Shown: positions 27,083-34,776 of the stretch, piece by piece
Position numbering within the stretch: position 1 is the first letter of the stretch
Layout: each line of letters opens with the position of its first letter
Source of the DNA: Leptobacterium flavescens
GTDB taxonomy: Bacteria > Bacteroidota > Bacteroidia > Flavobacteriales > Flavobacteriaceae
DNA length: 64,000 bases
Direction: 5' to 3'
NCBI RefSeq assembly: GCF_010671605.1
Contig: NZ_JAABOO010000001.1
Coordinates: 1,426,001-1,490,000 of the forward strand
The notes under the pieces: generated by a model
The model's input: only the letters and a program-made list of their open reading frames with translations
Told to the model about the DNA's origin: nothing
Database searches by the model: none
Made by a program: the position numbers and the translations under genes

Positions 27083-27970
27083 TTAGAAAACAGATATATG
27101 ATTCTTTCTGTATTCTTTAATTTCCTGAACCTTTTCTTTTGAAACCGGGATCTTACCCTTAAAATCCCTTAAGTAGATATACGGCCTGTTAGGGTTTTCA
27201 ATAACCGATTTCACACAGTCCATATTTATAAGATATGATTTATGGCACTTGCAGATATTTGAACTTTGCCTGGTTAACTTTTCCAGTTCCTTTAAACTGT
27301 TCCGCATCAAATAGTGACGAGTTTGCCTAAAAGCATTGTAGTAGTATATTTTTACATAATGCCCCTCGCTTTTGGCCAGGATAAAAGTATCATTGCAAAG
27401 TTCGAGTTGCTCGTTTTTATTCTTTCCCCTGATACTGATTTTTTCGGTATTGACCTCCATGTTCTCCCCCGGGATTTTGCGTTTGCCCAGATTGTACTCG
27501 CCCACAAAGAACAGCATAACTAAAATCAAACTTCCCAATCCCATGGTTGAAAAGAGGACACATACCAGGCATTTTTGGGCAATGACCTCAATCACCTGAG
27601 CCCGGTCCACTGTAAAAAAGATGGTATCATCATAGAGCATAAATCCCAGAATGAGTAACCAGGCAATCATAATAAATACTATTGCCGCACATAATTCTTT
27701 GAATTTTGTCCACTTAACAGAAATATTAAAAGGCATAAAGATAATTGCCGAAAGACTATAGGCTATGCAATAAATCAAGCTATAAATAGTGATGTGTATC
27801 ATTTGCTGCCCGATACTCAGTGTGTCCAGGCTATACGGTTTGAGGAGGAACAGAATCAGGTAGGCAAACAGAAAAATAAGCCTGTTAGCCTTCCAGGTAT
27901 TGAAGTCCAGCTCATTGCGTTCATTTTCCTTTCCGAGAAAGGAGATCGTATTTTTCAAAGGTGTTTTCAT
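27083..27970 (-). CDS. LytTR transcriptional regulator with membrane domain, paralogue
   Basis: 295 residues from the ATG at 27970 (MKTPLKNTISFLGK). I prefer this over the upstream ATG at 28045 because it gives exactly the same 24-residue lead before the shared motif NTWKAN as in the paralogue at 25209. About four membrane segments occupy the first half. The LytTR domain (about 185-290) shows FILAKSEGHYVKIYYYNAFR and CHKSYLINMDCVKS. Single TACGTAA/CACGTAA elements occur at 28070-28079 and 28104-28113 but without the 20-bp pairing. Likely a duplicate regulator with overlapping targets. Confidence 0.88.
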   Translation of the reverse strand: MKTPLKNTISFLGKENERNELDFNTWKANRLIFLFAYLILFLLKPYSLDTLSIGQQMIHITIYSLIYCIAYSLSAIIFMPFNISVKWTKFKELCAAIVFIMIAWLLILGFMLYDDTIFFTVDRAQVIEVIAQKCLVCVLFSTMGLGSLILVMLFFVGEYNLGKRKIPGENMEVNTEKISIRGKNKNEQLELCNDTFILAKSEGHYVKIYYYNAFRQTRHYLMRNSLKELEKLTRQSSNICKCHKSYLINMDCVKSVIENPNRPYIYLRDFKGKIPVSKEKVQEIKEYRKNHISVF

Positions 27971-28205
27971 TATAATTTTAAAAGGAAGAATTAAAAACAA
28001 CTTTATATGTCTAAACAGAATAAAATTTTTAAGAATCATAGCCACATAAATATCAATTATTTGATTGCTTTCTACGTAATTAAAGAACTCCGTTCTATAA
28101 GTAATTCACGTAAACAAAAACTATTTGAGGCTTGTAAAATACCGGTAGATTAATGTTTTAGTTTTTCCGAAACAGGAATAAAAAGATCTCCTGCCTGCGA
28201 TACTG

Positions 28206-28322
28206 TTAAAGAATAAATTTCATATGTAATGTTACGGCAACCGCCAGTAAAAAAAGAACTGAAGCGGTTAAGAGAAGAATAAAGTTATTCTCTTTCGGGG
28301 GTCTACATGATTTCATGATCAT
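28206..28322 (-). CDS. Possible membrane microprotein (38 aa)
   Basis: ATG at 28322 (alternative ATG at 28316) opens 38 residues: MIMKSCRPPKENN, then a hydrophobic helix (about 14-32) and a short tail HMKFIL. It resembles the 40-residue microprotein at 26754 in layout, and it lies upstream of, and on the same strand as, the second LytTR gene. Short frames of this kind arise by chance in AT-rich DNA, so this is tentative. The 201 bp between it and the gene at 28524 show nothing else I can name. Confidence 0.35.
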   Translation of the reverse strand: MIMKSCRPPKENNFILLLTASVLFLLAVAVTLHMKFIL

Positions 28323-28523
28323 ACATTTTAGATCTGCATTTTACACAAGAAGCATAGAGCATATTTTCTCCATAAACAGATCGATTAATTTATATGCTAA
28401 TTTTCTAAATTATTCTCTCAAATACAATACGTATTTACGCGTAGATTGATCATGATAATGAGGATATTAGGGTGTTTTTAGGGGTAAAATTGAGATATTT
28501 CCGAAAATGCTATTCATTCCTAG

Positions 28524-29078
28524 CTAAAATCTTTCTTTTTTAAAGTTTTTCCCTGTCTTGAACCGTATCATCAGGTTCAGGTACACAGAAAAAATAAACT
28601 TTTTATCATTGTACAAAACACCGAGGTCTGTTCGTCTTTCCAGGTTTAGTAATAATGAAAGTCCGCTGAAGCTGTTAAAATAATATCTTATATCCGTATT
28701 GAATCCGTAGGAGAGAAAGCCAAAATTATGATCTTTGATGATCAGCCCCCCTTCTATTCCCGGAGCTATTTCCATATCTGTTTTTTTAAACGGTTTTATC
28801 GTACGCCCGAAACCGAGGCCCCAATTCTGATAACCGATTGCCTCAAAACTCTCAAATAAGGCGGTTGCTTCAAATTTTCTGTCCTGAAAAAAAACCCGGA
28901 TGAGCAAATTCAGATCCGGGTCGTTTACATCACTTCCAAATAGAGCGTTTTTAGGATCCAATCCCAAACTGACCACCTGACTGGATAATGTTACTGTGCT
29001 GAAAGAATATAGCAGGATAATCAGCAGGGGTGGTATCCTGAAACAGCTTTTTCGAAAAAGTGATTTTTTTATAAGCAT
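28524..29078 (-). CDS. Secreted, outer-membrane-like protein of unknown function
   Basis: 184 residues. Signal peptide at about 1-34 (hydrophobic core PPLLIILLYSFSTVTL). The mature part alternates hydrophobic and polar residues with many aromatic/Gly turns (NWGLGFGR, FGFLSYGFNTDIRYYF, FIFSVYLNLMIRFK), and a near-C-terminal strand is consistent with a small beta-barrel in the outer membrane. No named family recognised. It lies 210 bp downstream of the LuxR-like gene on the same strand. That gap has several short inverted repeats (AGGTCAGT/ACTGACCT at 29120 and 29165; AGAGGGAAG/CTTCCCTCT at 29140 and 29231). Confidence 0.7.
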   Translation of the reverse strand: MLIKKSLFRKSCFRIPPLLIILLYSFSTVTLSSQVVSLGLDPKNALFGSDVNDPDLNLLIRVFFQDRKFEATALFESFEAIGYQNWGLGFGRTIKPFKKTDMEIAPGIEGGLIIKDHNFGFLSYGFNTDIRYYFNSFSGLSLLLNLERRTDLGVLYNDKKFIFSVYLNLMIRFKTGKNFKKERF

Positions 29079-29288
29079 CCCTGTTTTTGAGGAGTTGAGA
29101 TTTTAATCGTTTTTTAAAAAGGTCAGTGGGATAAAAAAAGAGGGAAGAATATGATATCGCGTTAACTGACCTGTATTCGTGTGATATCGTAACTATATCT
29201 AAGTTTAAAAAGAACTAATTTCGATATTTGCTTCCCTCTGTATATTCAACAAACTCAAAATGTAAAAATAGTTTCTATCAATTGTGAT

Positions 29289-29708
29289 TTATATCTTGGC
29301 TCCCTTCATTTTCAGCAATAATTCGTCATACTCCAGCTCATTGTAAAATGACATCAGAGCTTCAAAAATGGTTTCATATAATTCTTTTCCTGACGAAATC
29401 TGGATCTTTCCTTCACTCATTATCCGCATTGCACTTTTAAGTGCGATCTCCTGAACATTGGCATCGAGAAAATCCTCTTTTTTTAATATGTTATGTCTAA
29501 AAGCGTTCCTGACGATCTCAAAATCGTTGGCTGCATTAAGTTTGGACTTCAAAAGGGTTTTATAGTAAGAAATAGATTTGGTGCTGCATTTCATTCTTCG
29601 CATAATATCTGCCATGTGATAGCCGGATGCGAACAGTCTTAAGAATTCTATCTGTTTATTGGTAAAACTAACGCCTCCGATTTTTCTCTTTTTTTCAGAA
29701 TATATCAT
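29289..29708 (-). CDS. LuxR-type HTH protein
   Basis: 139 residues. Residues about 14-75 look like a LuxR/NarL helix-turn-helix (FTNKQIEFLRLFASGYHMADIMRRM, then STKSISYYKTLLKSKL). The rest is an alpha-helical C-terminal extension of about 60 residues, without a receiver or other recognisable sensor domain. The HTH at the N-terminus with an unknown helical tail is unusual for the family, in which the HTH is normally C-terminal. Probably a transcription factor acting on neighbouring accessory genes (inference). Confidence 0.6.
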   Translation of the reverse strand: MIYSEKKRKIGGVSFTNKQIEFLRLFASGYHMADIMRRMKCSTKSISYYKTLLKSKLNAANDFEIVRNAFRHNILKKEDFLDANVQEIALKSAMRIMSEGKIQISSGKELYETIFEALMSFYNELEYDELLLKMKGAKI

Positions 29709-29769
29709 ACTTCAATTTTTTTCTTTTTGTATTTCTATTATTGTAAAATCTGACTCTGATAAAAAAATT

Positions 29770-29861
29770 GAGAGTGGGGAAGAGATTGCTATTAATCAGC
29801 ATGGGGGTAATTATTAACCGTAATATATCTTTTCTCATGCAAAATATCTCTTCCCACTCTC
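29770..29861. repeat. 92-bp element with 16-bp imperfect inverted ends
   Basis: GAGAGTGGGGAAGAGAT (29770-29786) pairs with ATCTCTTCCCACTCTC (29846-29861), one unpaired G. A nested GCATG/CATGC pair lies at 29799 and 29836. It is in the 548-bp gap 29709-30256, which has no other supported gene (a lone TTTCATGAAA is at 30073-30082). It could be a structured RNA or a small mobile remnant. No clear target-site duplication is visible. Confidence 0.5.
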
Positions 29862-30256
29862 CTATGAAACAACTTAGCTCTCAAGCCAAACAAATTATAA
29901 TTAACACTAAAAAAAGCTTGAGAAATAGCTGCAATTACAAGTGTTGCTGAAACAAATTTAGGCCTAAATAAAGTGCACTGAGAGCATATTTCATCAAGCA
30001 GAAAGTGTTTTACATGTAAATATCACAATCAACTGATTAACAGTTATATAAAAACAAAAAAGGTAATTATCGTTTCATGAAAAGCCCGTAGAAAAATCAT
30101 ATAAAGTTGTTATATTTTCCCTCACCAAATATCCCCGTACTTATAGACAATCATCTTTTCCTCTTTAATTTCTCAACCATAGTTTAAGAAGCTCGTATAT
30201 GATTTACTATCTTTAAAATTCCTTACCCCGGATATTTAAAAACCAATACCTGTAAA

Positions 30257-30769
30257 ATGAAAACATCCCAAATACATACAGCTTACATAAAGCACATTAT
30301 TGCTGTTCTGTTTGTCAGCCTGATTCTCGGATGCGGGGATACTCAAAAGGAAAAGTTTGACAGCACGGATGAAACTGCCATCAGGCAAATTCACGAAGAC
30401 TATGTTAGCGGTTGGCTGGAAACAGATGAGGAAAAGATCATGGGGCTTCTGGAAGAGAATTCCCGGATCCAACCCAATAGATTAGCTCCCATTGAAGGAA
30501 AAGATAAAATACGGGAATTCTGGTTTCCAAAAGACGGATCGAAAACCACTATTAACGAATATAAAACCGAAATAATCAGCCTGGATATCCTGGATTCCCT
30601 GGCTATTACAACCCACAGCTCATTGCTGGATTGGTCCTACCAAAAGGATTCAACAAATTTCGGAATGCGGCAAAAAGGATTTAATACTACTTTATACAGA
30701 AAGCAAAAAAACGGTTCCTGGAAGATCTGGAGATCGATGTGGACCGATATTTACGCCAAGCCTCAATAA
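30257..30769 (+). CDS. Lipoprotein with NTF2-like (DUF4440/SnoaL) domain
   Basis: 170 residues. Signal peptide with lipobox LILGC (Cys26) predicts a lipoprotein. The mature part has the NTF2-like pattern: helix ETAIRQIHEDYVSGWLETD, IQPNRLAPIEGKDKIREFW, and terminal strands NTTLYRKQKNGSWKIWRSMW. Members bind small molecules or act as scaffolds; no catalytic residues can be assigned. It is upstream of the RiPP precursor gene but separated from it by a terminator hairpin. Confidence 0.8.
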   Translation: MKTSQIHTAYIKHIIAVLFVSLILGCGDTQKEKFDSTDETAIRQIHEDYVSGWLETDEEKIMGLLEENSRIQPNRLAPIEGKDKIREFWFPKDGSKTTINEYKTEIISLDILDSLAITTHSSLLDWSYQKDSTNFGMRQKGFNTTLYRKQKNGSWKIWRSMWTDIYAKPQ

Positions 30770-30892
30770 CCAAATCTAACTAATATTGATTTGCCGTTGA
30801 CCATTCTCTTCTCCCAGGGTTTTTAACCCGCTATACCAGGTATTTTAATAAGCTTGATCCATTTTCAAAAAAATGTATTGTTAGTGTAAGGT

Positions 30893-30917
30893 AAAAAGGG
30901 GGGATTCCCCCTTTTTT
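30893..30917 (+). terminator. Rho-independent terminator
   Basis: A5-G6-ATT-C5-T6 hairpin (30893-30917) with a T-run. It lies 124 bp after the lipoprotein gene and 51 bp before the RiPP precursor ATG, so the precursor should have its own promoter downstream of it, or be attenuated by it. Confidence 0.8.
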
Positions 30918-30968
30918 CATTTTGAAATTTTGTGAACTTTTATACAGCTAATTTTAAACAACCAAAAG

Positions 30969-31235
30969 ATGAAAAAAAAGAAGTTAAAAAACCTGGTACT
31001 TCACAAAAGTAAAATTGCCGATTTAAATACTATGCGGTCCGTTGTTGGTGGAAGTAACGCCTGCAATGCCGAATCGGTAATAATATGTGAATCCGGCGAT
31101 ACCGGAGATGGCGGCGGTGGCGGTGGAGGAACCGGAGCTCAGTCCATTATCGACTGCCAACAAACTCAGCTCTGCGGGCCTACACAGCAAACCTGTGGCT
31201 GTGCCAGTACTACAGCTACTGTTGTTGATTGTTAA
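30969..31235 (+). CDS. RiPP precursor peptide, double-glycine leader, Cys-rich core
   Basis: 88 residues. The leader has a lysine-rich start and the Bacteroidota precursor pattern (LxLxKxxIxxLN, here VLHKSKIADLN) ending in GG at 27-28. The core has seven Cys (32, 40, 63, 69, 76, 78, 88), many Ser/Thr and a run of seven glycines (48-54). Related Bacteroidota peptides are annotated as class I lanthipeptide-type precursors, cut and exported by C39-peptidase ABC transporters. No dehydratase, cyclase or transporter is encoded in this window, so maturation must be in trans. It is flanked by terminators on both sides, a single-gene unit. Confidence 0.72.
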   Translation: MKKKKLKNLVLHKSKIADLNTMRSVVGGSNACNAESVIICESGDTGDGGGGGGGTGAQSIIDCQQTQLCGPTQQTCGCASTTATVVDC

Positions 31236-31270
31236 TTGAGCATATATCACTAACTATATTAACTACGGAT

Positions 31271-31311
31271 AAAAGGATTTGACTTTATGTTTTAGGTCAG
31301 GTCCTTTTTTT
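31271..31311 (+). terminator. Rho-independent terminator of the RiPP gene
   Basis: AAAAGGATTTGAC (31271-31283) pairs with GTCAGGTCCTTTT (from 31296; two G-T wobbles), followed by a T-run. It lies 36 bp after the precursor stop codon and before the amidohydrolase start at 31390. Confidence 0.78.
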
Positions 31312-31389
31312 ATTGGTGTAAAATGGCGGCCCGCTTTCTTTACTCTTTGCAACGCCCCTTTGATGATACAGTCTTTTACAAGAAAAACA

Positions 31390-32619
31390 ATGAGTAATAC
31401 CAAACTACTGACCGTTATATCATTTCTATTTCTTATTTCCTGTAATAGCCACGATAAAAATACCCTTGTTCTAAAAGATGCCAATATCATTAATGTGTAC
31501 AATGGAGAAGTATCTGCAAATTCCGTTGTTATTGAGGATGGAATAATTAAGGAAATCGGGGCTTTTAAAAATTTAAACTCTGCCAAAAGCTCTCAGGTAA
31601 TAGACTGTAGCGGAAAATATCTTTTACCCGGTTTTTTTGATATGCATACACATATCCTGGAGCATAAAAATTCCACAAAATTCCTGGATTCCTTATTATC
31701 CGTCGGAATCACTTCTATTCGGGATATGGGTGGTCATGCTGATTCCCTGGCTCGGGTTAAATCTGAAATTAATAAAGGGATAATTAACGGGCCGGATATA
31801 TTTTTTGCCGGATATACCCTCGATGGGGATAAGCAAAGAGACACTCCCGATCCAACTACATTAATCATCAATGATTCTACCGATCTTTCGGAAGTGGTTT
31901 CCAAACTGAAGCAATATAAGGTGGATTTCATCAAAGTTCACAGTTATTTCCCGTATAACCGACTGGAAGAATTGATCGGGATCGCATCACAACAAGACCT
32001 ATACGTGGTTGGTCATATTCCACGTAATACAGACCCGAATGAAGCAATTCAAAAAGGAATGAGATCCATCGAACACCTCAATTCCATCATTGAAGGTTTG
32101 GTTACAAAAGAATCCAATGGGGTGGAAAATATCACTCAGGCCTTTAATACTATCGATTCTACTTACCTGGATTCCCTATCCCGTTCATTTGTCGGCTACG
32201 GATCTGCTTTTACTCCGACTCTGCATATAATCGACAAAATATATAGCTCTAATCCGGATGAAAACCTAAGAAGGCTGGGCGGATTGATGATGGATAGGTT
32301 TATGCCAATGGTATTGGCTTTACATAAAAACAATGTTCTTATCCTGGCGGGTAGTGACGATGTGCCTGTTGATAATTCAAATTACGCTGCTTTGCATAAG
32401 GAGCTCGAATGGCTGGTAAAAGCCGGATTAACAAATCTGGAATCCATACAGACAGCCACGATCAATCCTTCAAAATTCCTGGATATTGAATCCGAATACG
32501 GATCAGTGGATATACATAAAAAGGCAAACCTGATCATTTTAAACAGTAATCCACTCGATAAAATCGAGAACACAACAGATATTTCAAATATTGTAGTAAA
32601 GGGACAGTTGTTAAAATAA
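31390..32619 (+). CDS. Amidohydrolase-family lipoprotein
   Basis: 409 residues from the ATG at 31390. The frame is open further upstream, but only this start gives a signal peptide with lipobox LISC (Cys18). Metal ligands of the amidohydrolase TIM barrel are visible: HTH at 86-88 (FFDMHTHIL), a His in VVGHIPRN, a His in IEHLNSI and an Asp in ILAGSDD. The family hydrolyses C-N bonds of cyclic amides or dipeptides (prolidase- or imidazolonepropionase-like). The substrate is unknown; as a lipoprotein it acts outside the cytoplasm. It is followed by a strong terminator. Confidence 0.87.
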   Translation: MSNTKLLTVISFLFLISCNSHDKNTLVLKDANIINVYNGEVSANSVVIEDGIIKEIGAFKNLNSAKSSQVIDCSGKYLLPGFFDMHTHILEHKNSTKFLDSLLSVGITSIRDMGGHADSLARVKSEINKGIINGPDIFFAGYTLDGDKQRDTPDPTTLIINDSTDLSEVVSKLKQYKVDFIKVHSYFPYNRLEELIGIASQQDLYVVGHIPRNTDPNEAIQKGMRSIEHLNSIIEGLVTKESNGVENITQAFNTIDSTYLDSLSRSFVGYGSAFTPTLHIIDKIYSSNPDENLRRLGGLMMDRFMPMVLALHKNNVLILAGSDDVPVDNSNYAALHKELEWLVKAGLTNLESIQTATINPSKFLDIESEYGSVDIHKKANLIILNSNPLDKIENTTDISNIVVKGQLLK

Positions 32620-32654
32620 GAGGTCAGGTCAGCCTGCATCCTGGCGCGGACGCT

Positions 32655-32678
32655 AAAAAGGTCCACCGGACCTTTTCT
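32655..32678 (+). terminator. Terminator of the amidohydrolase gene
   Basis: Perfect stem AAAAGGTCC-ACC-GGACCTTTT with flanking A- and T-runs, 36 bp after the amidohydrolase stop. Confidence 0.8.
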
Positions 32679-32718
32679 TAACGCTTGGCCCTCCCTCTTG
32701 GGCTTCGCCCAAAAGTGT

Positions 32719-32763
32719 AAAAAGCAAAAGAGCCACACTTTCGTGCAGCTCTTTTGCTTTTTG
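32719..32763 (-). terminator. Terminator behind tRNA-Asn
   Basis: 15-bp stem AAAAAGCAAAAGAGC (32719-32733) with GCTCTTTTGCTTTTT (32748-32762). On the minus strand it starts directly at the tRNA 3' end and finishes with a T-run, so it probably ends tRNA transcription. A 12-bp copy of tRNA 3' sequence (CCCTCTTGGGCT) also occurs at 32693-32704. Confidence 0.75.
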
Positions 32764-32837
32764 CTCCCCCTCTTGGGCTCGAACCAAGGACCCTCTGATT
32801 AACAGTCAGATGCTCTAACCAACTGAGCTAAGGAGGA
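32764..32837 (-). tRNA. tRNA-Asn (anticodon GTT)
   Basis: 74 nt. Acceptor TCCTCCT pairs with AGGGGGA (one wobble). D arm GCTC/GAGC with loop AGTTGGTTA. Anticodon loop CTGTTAA, giving anticodon GTT. T arm CTTGG/CCAAG with loop TTCGAGC. Discriminator G; CCA is not encoded (CA only follows). A partial copy of the 5' part lies 315 bp upstream at 33152-33193, beyond a GIY-YIG gene. Confidence 0.95.
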
Positions 32838-32839
32838 AT

Positions 32840-33130
32840 TTATTTTAAATATTTTCCTTTCAATTTTTCAACAATTTCCGGATATTTTTTAAGATTATGA
32901 ATATAAGTTCTACTTTTCATTTCCTTAATATGTTTTTCAATTTTAATAGCTTGATTCTTCGAATCACATTCTATTTCAAAAAACAATACCCAGTCTCGTG
33001 TCTTAGACGTATAAGAAGAAATATAAAAACCAGTTTTATGCTCTTCCAGTCTTTTAGGGAGATCTGAAGTCTCTCCTACATAAAATTTATCCATTTTTTC
33101 AGAATAAATTATGTAAACACTATGCTGCAT
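32840..33130 (-). CDS. GIY-YIG nuclease-domain protein
   Basis: 96 residues, essentially a lone GIY-YIG domain. The signature tyrosines are in VYIIYS (6-9) and FYVGETSDLPKRLEEH (about 17-32, catalytic Arg within), and the metal-binding Glu is in the IKIEKHIKEM helix. This family (UPF0213/YhbQ-like) resembles the catalytic core of homing endonucleases and UvrC. It starts 2 bp from the tRNA-Asn 5' end and is bracketed on its other side by a tRNA 5' fragment. The AT-rich composition differs from its flanks, consistent with acquisition. Confidence 0.88.
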   Translation of the reverse strand: MQHSVYIIYSEKMDKFYVGETSDLPKRLEEHKTGFYISSYTSKTRDWVLFFEIECDSKNQAIKIEKHIKEMKSRTYIHNLKKYPEIVEKLKGKYLK

Positions 33131-33151
33131 TATTATTAAGAACTTCTTCTT

Positions 33152-33193
33152 TGCTCTAACCTCCCGATAGCTATCGGGATGAGCTAAGGAGGA
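33152..33193 (-). pseudogene. Truncated tRNA-Asn 5' fragment with palindrome insert
   Basis: The minus strand reads the first 14 nt of the tRNA (TCCTCCTTAGCTCA, 33180-33193), then the palindrome TCCCGATAGCTATCGGGA (33162-33179) in place of the tRNA's GTT, then GGTTAGAGCA (33152-33161), which again matches the tRNA. The sequence then diverges into the GIY-YIG leader. It is a decayed 5' half of tRNA-Asn with an intergenic palindromic repeat inserted in its D loop. Confidence 0.8.
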
Positions 33194-33262
33194 CTATTAT
33201 CGCTTTTGCGGATGCAAATATATGTGTTTTTTTAATTACGCCAAATAAAAATTCAGCTTTTT

Positions 33263-34597
33263 TTACTTATCAAAAAGCCACCTATAAAGATCGTTTCCGT
33301 TAGCGTATAATAATAAGGCAATTAGGATAAAAAACCCGGTCATTTGCGCATATTCCATAAACTTATCACTTGGCTTCCTTCCCGCGATGATCTCATATAA
33401 AAGGAACATTACATGACCTCCGTCCAGTGCCGGGATCGGCAGGATATTCATAAAGGCCAGAATAATAGAGATAAGGGCTGTGGTATACCAGAAACCTTCC
33501 CAGTCCCAGGTACTCGGATATAAGCTGGTAATCGTTCCGAAACCTCCTAACTGGCTGGCTCCTTTTTTAGTAAAAATATATTTGAATTGAGCCACATAGT
33601 CATGTAGCGTCCAGTAACCGAAACTAAAGCCTTTGGAAATAGCCTGTCCGAAGGAATATTCGATCTCCTTTTCCTCTCCGAAAGCATCTCTGTCTATTTT
33701 TACATAAACCCCCACTACTCCGTCATCTCCGGTAGCCAGGGAAACCGTGTCTCTTACGGCTCCACGCTCATAAACCACTTGCATTTCCTTTCCTTTATTC
33801 TGCTTAACGATCGTGTTGAATTCATCCCAGTAGGTAATAGGCTGATCATTTACAGAAAGGATCTTATCATTCTCTCTGATTCCCAGCTTAGCCGCCGGTT
33901 TACCGGCAACAACACTGTCAAGTATCGTAGATTTGAATCTGGGTGTAAAAGGTAATCTTACCCCTTCCTTAAAGATATAATCCCCGATACTATCCGGTAT
34001 CTGAAGTACTTCTGCAGTGCCATCCGCATGAACCACATCTACATTCTTAACATCTCTTACCAGTAAAAAGCGGTTAATATCATTTGCATCTTCCAGAGGC
34101 TTCCCGTTAGCCTTAAGGATCTTATCCCCATTCCTGAAACCGTACTGCTCCATTTGTTCTGCAACTGCATATCCGTTGCTCAGGGTCTCAGGCTCAACGA
34201 TCGTTCTTCCGTAGAAGAAGAGGATCATCATATAAATAAGGAATCCGAGCACCAGGTTTACCGTAACTCCTCCCACCATAATAATAAGGCGCTGCCATGC
34301 CGGCTTGGAACGAAACTCCCAGGGTTTGGGTTCTTCGGCCATCTGAGCCTTATCCATACTCTCATCAATCATTCCGGAGATCTTTACATAACCTCCCAGT
34401 GGCAACCAGCCTATTCCGTATACCGTATCTCCGATCTTCTTTTTGAACAAAGCAAATTTCACATCAAAAAAGAGGAAGAACTTCTCTACTCTTGTCTTAA
34501 ATAATTTGGCGGGGATAAAGTGCCCCAATTCGTGTAGAACGATCAATAAAGACAAGCTTAAAAACAGCTGAATTACCTTAACTAAAACTGGACTCAT
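33263..34597 (-). CDS. rseP: RIP site-2 metalloprotease RseP
   Basis: 444 residues from the ATG at 34597, chosen because it places the membrane helix and HExxH near the N-terminus as in the family. Zinc motif HELGH at 22-26, two PDZ domains in the periplasmic loop (about 120-290), and the third zinc ligand in the LDGGH motif (PIPALDGGHVMFL) near residue 395. RseP cleaves membrane-embedded anti-sigma factors and leftover signal peptides. A -7 element TACTTTTG lies at 34625-34632 on the minus strand. In Bacteroidota it is commonly monocistronic or near dxr; here no partner adjoins. Confidence 0.95.
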   Translation of the reverse strand: MSPVLVKVIQLFLSLSLLIVLHELGHFIPAKLFKTRVEKFFLFFDVKFALFKKKIGDTVYGIGWLPLGGYVKISGMIDESMDKAQMAEEPKPWEFRSKPAWQRLIIMVGGVTVNLVLGFLIYMMILFFYGRTIVEPETLSNGYAVAEQMEQYGFRNGDKILKANGKPLEDANDINRFLLVRDVKNVDVVHADGTAEVLQIPDSIGDYIFKEGVRLPFTPRFKSTILDSVVAGKPAAKLGIRENDKILSVNDQPITYWDEFNTIVKQNKGKEMQVVYERGAVRDTVSLATGDDGVVGVYVKIDRDAFGEEKEIEYSFGQAISKGFSFGYWTLHDYVAQFKYIFTKKGASQLGGFGTITSLYPSTWDWEGFWYTTALISIILAFMNILPIPALDGGHVMFLLYEIIAGRKPSDKFMEYAQMTGFFILIALLLYANGNDLYRWLFDK

Positions 34598-34624
34598 AAA
34601 TAATTTTCTATATTCTGAAACGCA

Positions 34625-34632
34625 CAAAAGTA
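34625..34632 (-). promoter_or_regulatory. -7 promoter element of rseP
   Basis: TACTTTTG on the minus strand matches the Bacteroidota primary sigma consensus TAnnTTTG exactly and lies 28 bp upstream of the rseP ATG. No clear -33 TTG at the usual distance. Confidence 0.6.
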
Positions 34633-34750
34633 CGCTTTTCAATCAACTTTATAAAACCCGGCATATTAAGCCTTCGGTTTTTAAGAATGTTTTATGAGTT
34701 CCGAACTGCTTTTTCCATCTAAAAAAAGCCCGTAAGGCCAGAAAAATGAT

Positions 34751-34758
34751 TAATTTTG
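34751..34758 (+). promoter_or_regulatory. -7 promoter element of the Sco-like gene
   Basis: TAATTTTG matches TAnnTTTG and ends 18 bp before the ATG at 34777. It also supports that ATG over the upstream TTG, which lies inside the promoter element. Confidence 0.6.
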
Positions 34759-34776
34759 CCTTCCAAAATCGATGCT

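Noticed and set aside
28070-28113. TACGTAA and CACGTAA elements before the second LytTR gene as another paired site
   Set aside because: The two elements are 34 bp apart and no partner exists at 20 bp on either side, so they do not meet the pairing rule used for the other sites.
29768-29950. 60-codon rightward frame near the LuxR-like gene
   Set aside because: It starts at a TTG inside the inverted-repeat element and its sequence is largely that element; no protein-like pattern.
33162-33177. CCCGATAGCTATCGGG as a transcription factor operator
   Set aside because: It interrupts a decayed tRNA fragment and resembles a common flavobacterial intergenic palindrome, so an inserted repeat explains it better.
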